Positions 5,803 through 6,824 of a stretch of 6,824 nt of DNA are shown one piece after another. This DNA is from Spirochaetaceae bacterium (GTDB taxonomy: Bacteria; Spirochaetota; Spirochaetia; DSM-27196; PWMO01). Position 1 is the first letter of the stretch, and each line of letters opens with the position of its first letter. Under the pieces are notes generated by a model. It did no database searches. It saw only the letters and a program-made list of their open reading frames with translations, and was not told the origin of the DNA. The stretch is taken from assembly GCA_003558175.1 (NCBI GenBank), contig PWMO01000375.1:1-6824 (forward strand), written 5' to 3'. The position numbers and the translations under genes were made by a program.

Positions 5803-6204
5803 CTATCCCTCCCAGTTTTCGACCGTCAGACCAGAGACCCGTCCAAACTCGCGAGCGTTTCGAGTAACCAGAATCAGGTTGTTCGTGATCGCGATTGCGG
5901 CAATCATTGTGTCGTAAGGTCCGATCGGGGTGCCTCTTCGTTCCAGCTCTGCGCGGACTTTACCGCATGTCTCCGCAGCTTGGTCATCAAACGAGATCGA
6001 CGGAAAGGTACTGAGAAATCGCTGGAGCACGGTGAGTGTTTGGTTGGGGCTGCGACTCTTGTTGGCGCCGTAGATCAACTCATAGCGAACGATCGACGGA
6101 ATAACGACTTCGTCATTGCGCACTGTTTCGACCTTTTGTTGCAGTGTTTCCGAACTGCCTTTGAGCAACGCAATGCAAGCATTCGTGTCAAGCAGATATT
6201 TCAC
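5803..6204 (-). CDS. vapC: VapC-type PIN-domain toxin ribonuclease
   Basis: A 133-residue PIN-domain protein of the usual VapC length. VapC toxins are metal-dependent endoribonucleases, often cleaving initiator tRNA or a rRNA loop, and are held inactive by the partner antitoxin. Active-site residues are all in place: D6 in LLDTN (4-8), E42 in the YELIYGA block (41-47), D98 in YDTMIAAIA (97-105), and the distal N116 with acidic E119 in TRNAREF (114-120). The start is GTG at 6204-6202, overlapping the antitoxin stop TGA by the four bases GTGA. This implies translational coupling and explains the lack of a close Shine-Dalgarno sequence. The gene is convergent to the lipid cluster. It appears intact and likely active; its RNA target cannot be read from the sequence. 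Confidence 0.94.
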   Translation of the reverse strand: MKYLLDTNACIALLKGSSETLQQKVETVRNDEVVIPSIVRYELIYGANKSRSPNQTLTVLQRFLSTFPSISFDDQAAETCGKVRAELERRGTPIGPYDTMIAAIAITNNLILVTRNAREFGRVSGLTVENWEG

Positions 6205-6410
6205 AGTTCGTCACGAACCTCAAACGCGCCTTGCGGCTCGCGATCGGGAAACCCTGGCAATGAACCAAAAAAATCACTGAGACTGGGTGAATTCTCTACA
6301 ACGTCATCATCAAGAAGAATAATCACCTCGGCGCGCTTGTGAACGTACTGCCGAGGAACCGTTATCCGCTCCGGCAACGAATCGTAAGTTGTCTTGATCG
6401 CGTTCACCAT
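6201..6410 (-). CDS. vapB: VapB-type antitoxin of the adjacent PIN toxin
   Basis: A 69-residue protein directly upstream of the toxin, of the size and layout of a VapB antitoxin. The first half (residues 4-33, around LPERITVPRQYVHKRAEVIILLDD) resembles an AbrB-like or DUF2281-like strand region that would dimerise and bind the operon promoter. The second half is a linear, acidic and aromatic tail with FFGSLPGFPDREPQG and a closing FEVRDEL, a pattern seen in antitoxins whose tail wraps the PIN toxin. Start ATG at 6410-6408, preceded by a GGGGG run (CCCCC at 6417-6421 on the plus strand) six bases upstream. The family assignment rests on pattern and operon position, because the sequence is short; the antitoxin role is secure from context. 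Confidence 0.85.
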   Translation of the reverse strand: MVNAIKTTYDSLPERITVPRQYVHKRAEVIILLDDDVVENSPSLSDFFGSLPGFPDREPQGAFEVRDEL

Positions 6411-6463
6411 CTTACACCCCCGACGGATACCGCCGAAATCGAATCTACGCTTCGCGCCTCATA

Positions 6464-6492
6464 AGTATATTACGCACCCGGATTCGGCACAA
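6464..6492 (-). promoter_or_regulatory. Candidate promoter of the toxin-antitoxin operon
   Basis: Read on the minus strand, TTGTGC (6492-6487) and TATACT (6469-6464) are separated by 17 nt. The -10 matches five of six positions and the -35 three of six. The transcript would start near 6457, giving a leader of about 47 nt before the antitoxin ATG. No clean operator palindrome was found across it. Confidence 0.42.
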
Positions 6493-6495
6493 GGC

Positions 6496-6517
6496 GCCGC
6501 CGGCCATCGGCTGCGGC
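6496..6517. terminator. Weak hairpin after the right-edge partial gene
   Basis: GCCGC (6496-6500) pairs with GCGGC (6513-6517), and inside them GCC (6503-6505) with GGC (6509-6511) around ATC, with a small internal loop. It lies 20-40 nt downstream of the stop of the minus-strand gene at the right edge. No T-run follows on the minus strand, so termination here is uncertain. Confidence 0.25.
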
Positions 6518-6536
6518 CTGTCTGCGTTGTGTTGGC

Positions 6537-6824
6537 TCAGCTGCTGCCTGCCGGTATGACCTCGGCGTGGAGACGGAGTTCATTGGAGGCTGCTTCGGGG
6601 TCGGCAACCGCGTCGGTGCCATCCGCACCGCCCGTGCCTTTTGACGGGCTTTGGTGCAGCTGGAGCCGTTGCCCCGGTGAGCCCAACTGCATGGGATACC
6701 CGAAGATGGCAATGGCAAACTCACCGGACTGCGTTGGCGTAACGCGGAACCAGATGAAGCGCGACATCTCCGCGTGAAACTCCGCGCCGGTCGGCGGACC
6801 GAAGTCAATTGCCAGGGTGGGGCC
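6537..6824 (-). CDS. C-terminal part of an unrecognised protein, cut by the window edge
   Basis: An open frame enters from the right edge and reads 95 codons to a TGA at 6539-6537, so only the C-terminus is visible. It has natural protein composition: PTLAIDFGPPTGAEFHAEM, then SRFIWFRVTPTQSGEFAIAIFGYPMQL, a Gly/Ala/Asp-rich stretch, and a closing NELRLHAEVIPAGSS. An internal ATG at 6767-6765 lacks a ribosome site, and the frame stays open through the edge, so it is not the start. Alternating hydrophobic residues suggest beta structure, but there is no motif I can name. It is on the same strand as the toxin-antitoxin pair and 127 nt upstream of it, with a likely promoter between, so it is probably a separate unit. 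Confidence 0.5.
   Translation of the reverse strand, partial: GPTLAIDFGPPTGAEFHAEMSRFIWFRVTPTQSGEFAIAIFGYPMQLGSPGQRLQLHQSPSKGTGGADGTDAVADPEAASNELRLHAEVIPAGSS

Noticed and set aside
6470..6808. A 112-codon minus-strand frame with an ATG near the right edge.
   Set aside because: It is rich in Arg, Ser and Pro with no pattern, and it runs across a stem-loop and the toxin-antitoxin promoter region. The alternative frame that stays open to the edge looks more like protein.

Overview
The window looks like chromosomal DNA of a diderm (Gram-negative-type) bacterium with fairly high GC content. Two neighbouring genes carry signal peptides and alternating beta-strand sequence typical of small outer-membrane barrel proteins. 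The rest is inner-membrane transport, phospholipid metabolism and a toxin-antitoxin pair. The style of the small secreted paralogues made me think of a spirochaete, but that is an impression and nothing here proves it.

Layout, left to right. (1) 1-1279: a non-coding leader, then two tandem paralogous genes for exported barrel-like proteins (175-687 and 719-1204), closed by a strong intrinsic terminator (1242-1279). (2) 1395-3592: a molybdopterin-type oxyanion-binding protein (Mop/TOBE), a MOT1-family molybdate/sulfate permease and a TauE/SafE-family permease, all on the plus strand. The last two are tightly coupled (6-nt gap). The first two are separated by 68 nt that can form alternative hairpins. 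Together they suggest an oxyanion (molybdate, tungstate or sulfur oxyanion) uptake, storage and efflux unit with no ModABC genes in view. (3) 3633-5736: three membrane enzymes on the plus strand: a CdsA-like cytidylyltransferase, a SEC59/phytol-kinase-like (CTP-dependent) lipid kinase, and a CDP-alcohol phosphatidyltransferase with a complete catalytic motif. On paper they could run lipid alcohol -> lipid phosphate -> CDP-lipid -> phospholipid. A good sigma70-like promoter lies so close to the first start codon that the transcript may be leaderless. (4) 5803-6410: a convergent minus-strand vapBC-type toxin-antitoxin pair with a 4-nt GTGA overlap and its own likely promoter. (5) 6537-6824: the 3' end of an unrecognised minus-strand gene that runs off the right edge.

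The most interesting part is the three-gene lipid module. It places a lipid kinase, a nucleotidyl activator and a head-group transferase side by side, and both the activator and the kinase depart from their family signatures. Next is the Mop/MOT1/TauE oxyanion cluster with its structured intergenic segment. No RNA genes, CRISPR arrays, insertion sequences or phage genes were seen.
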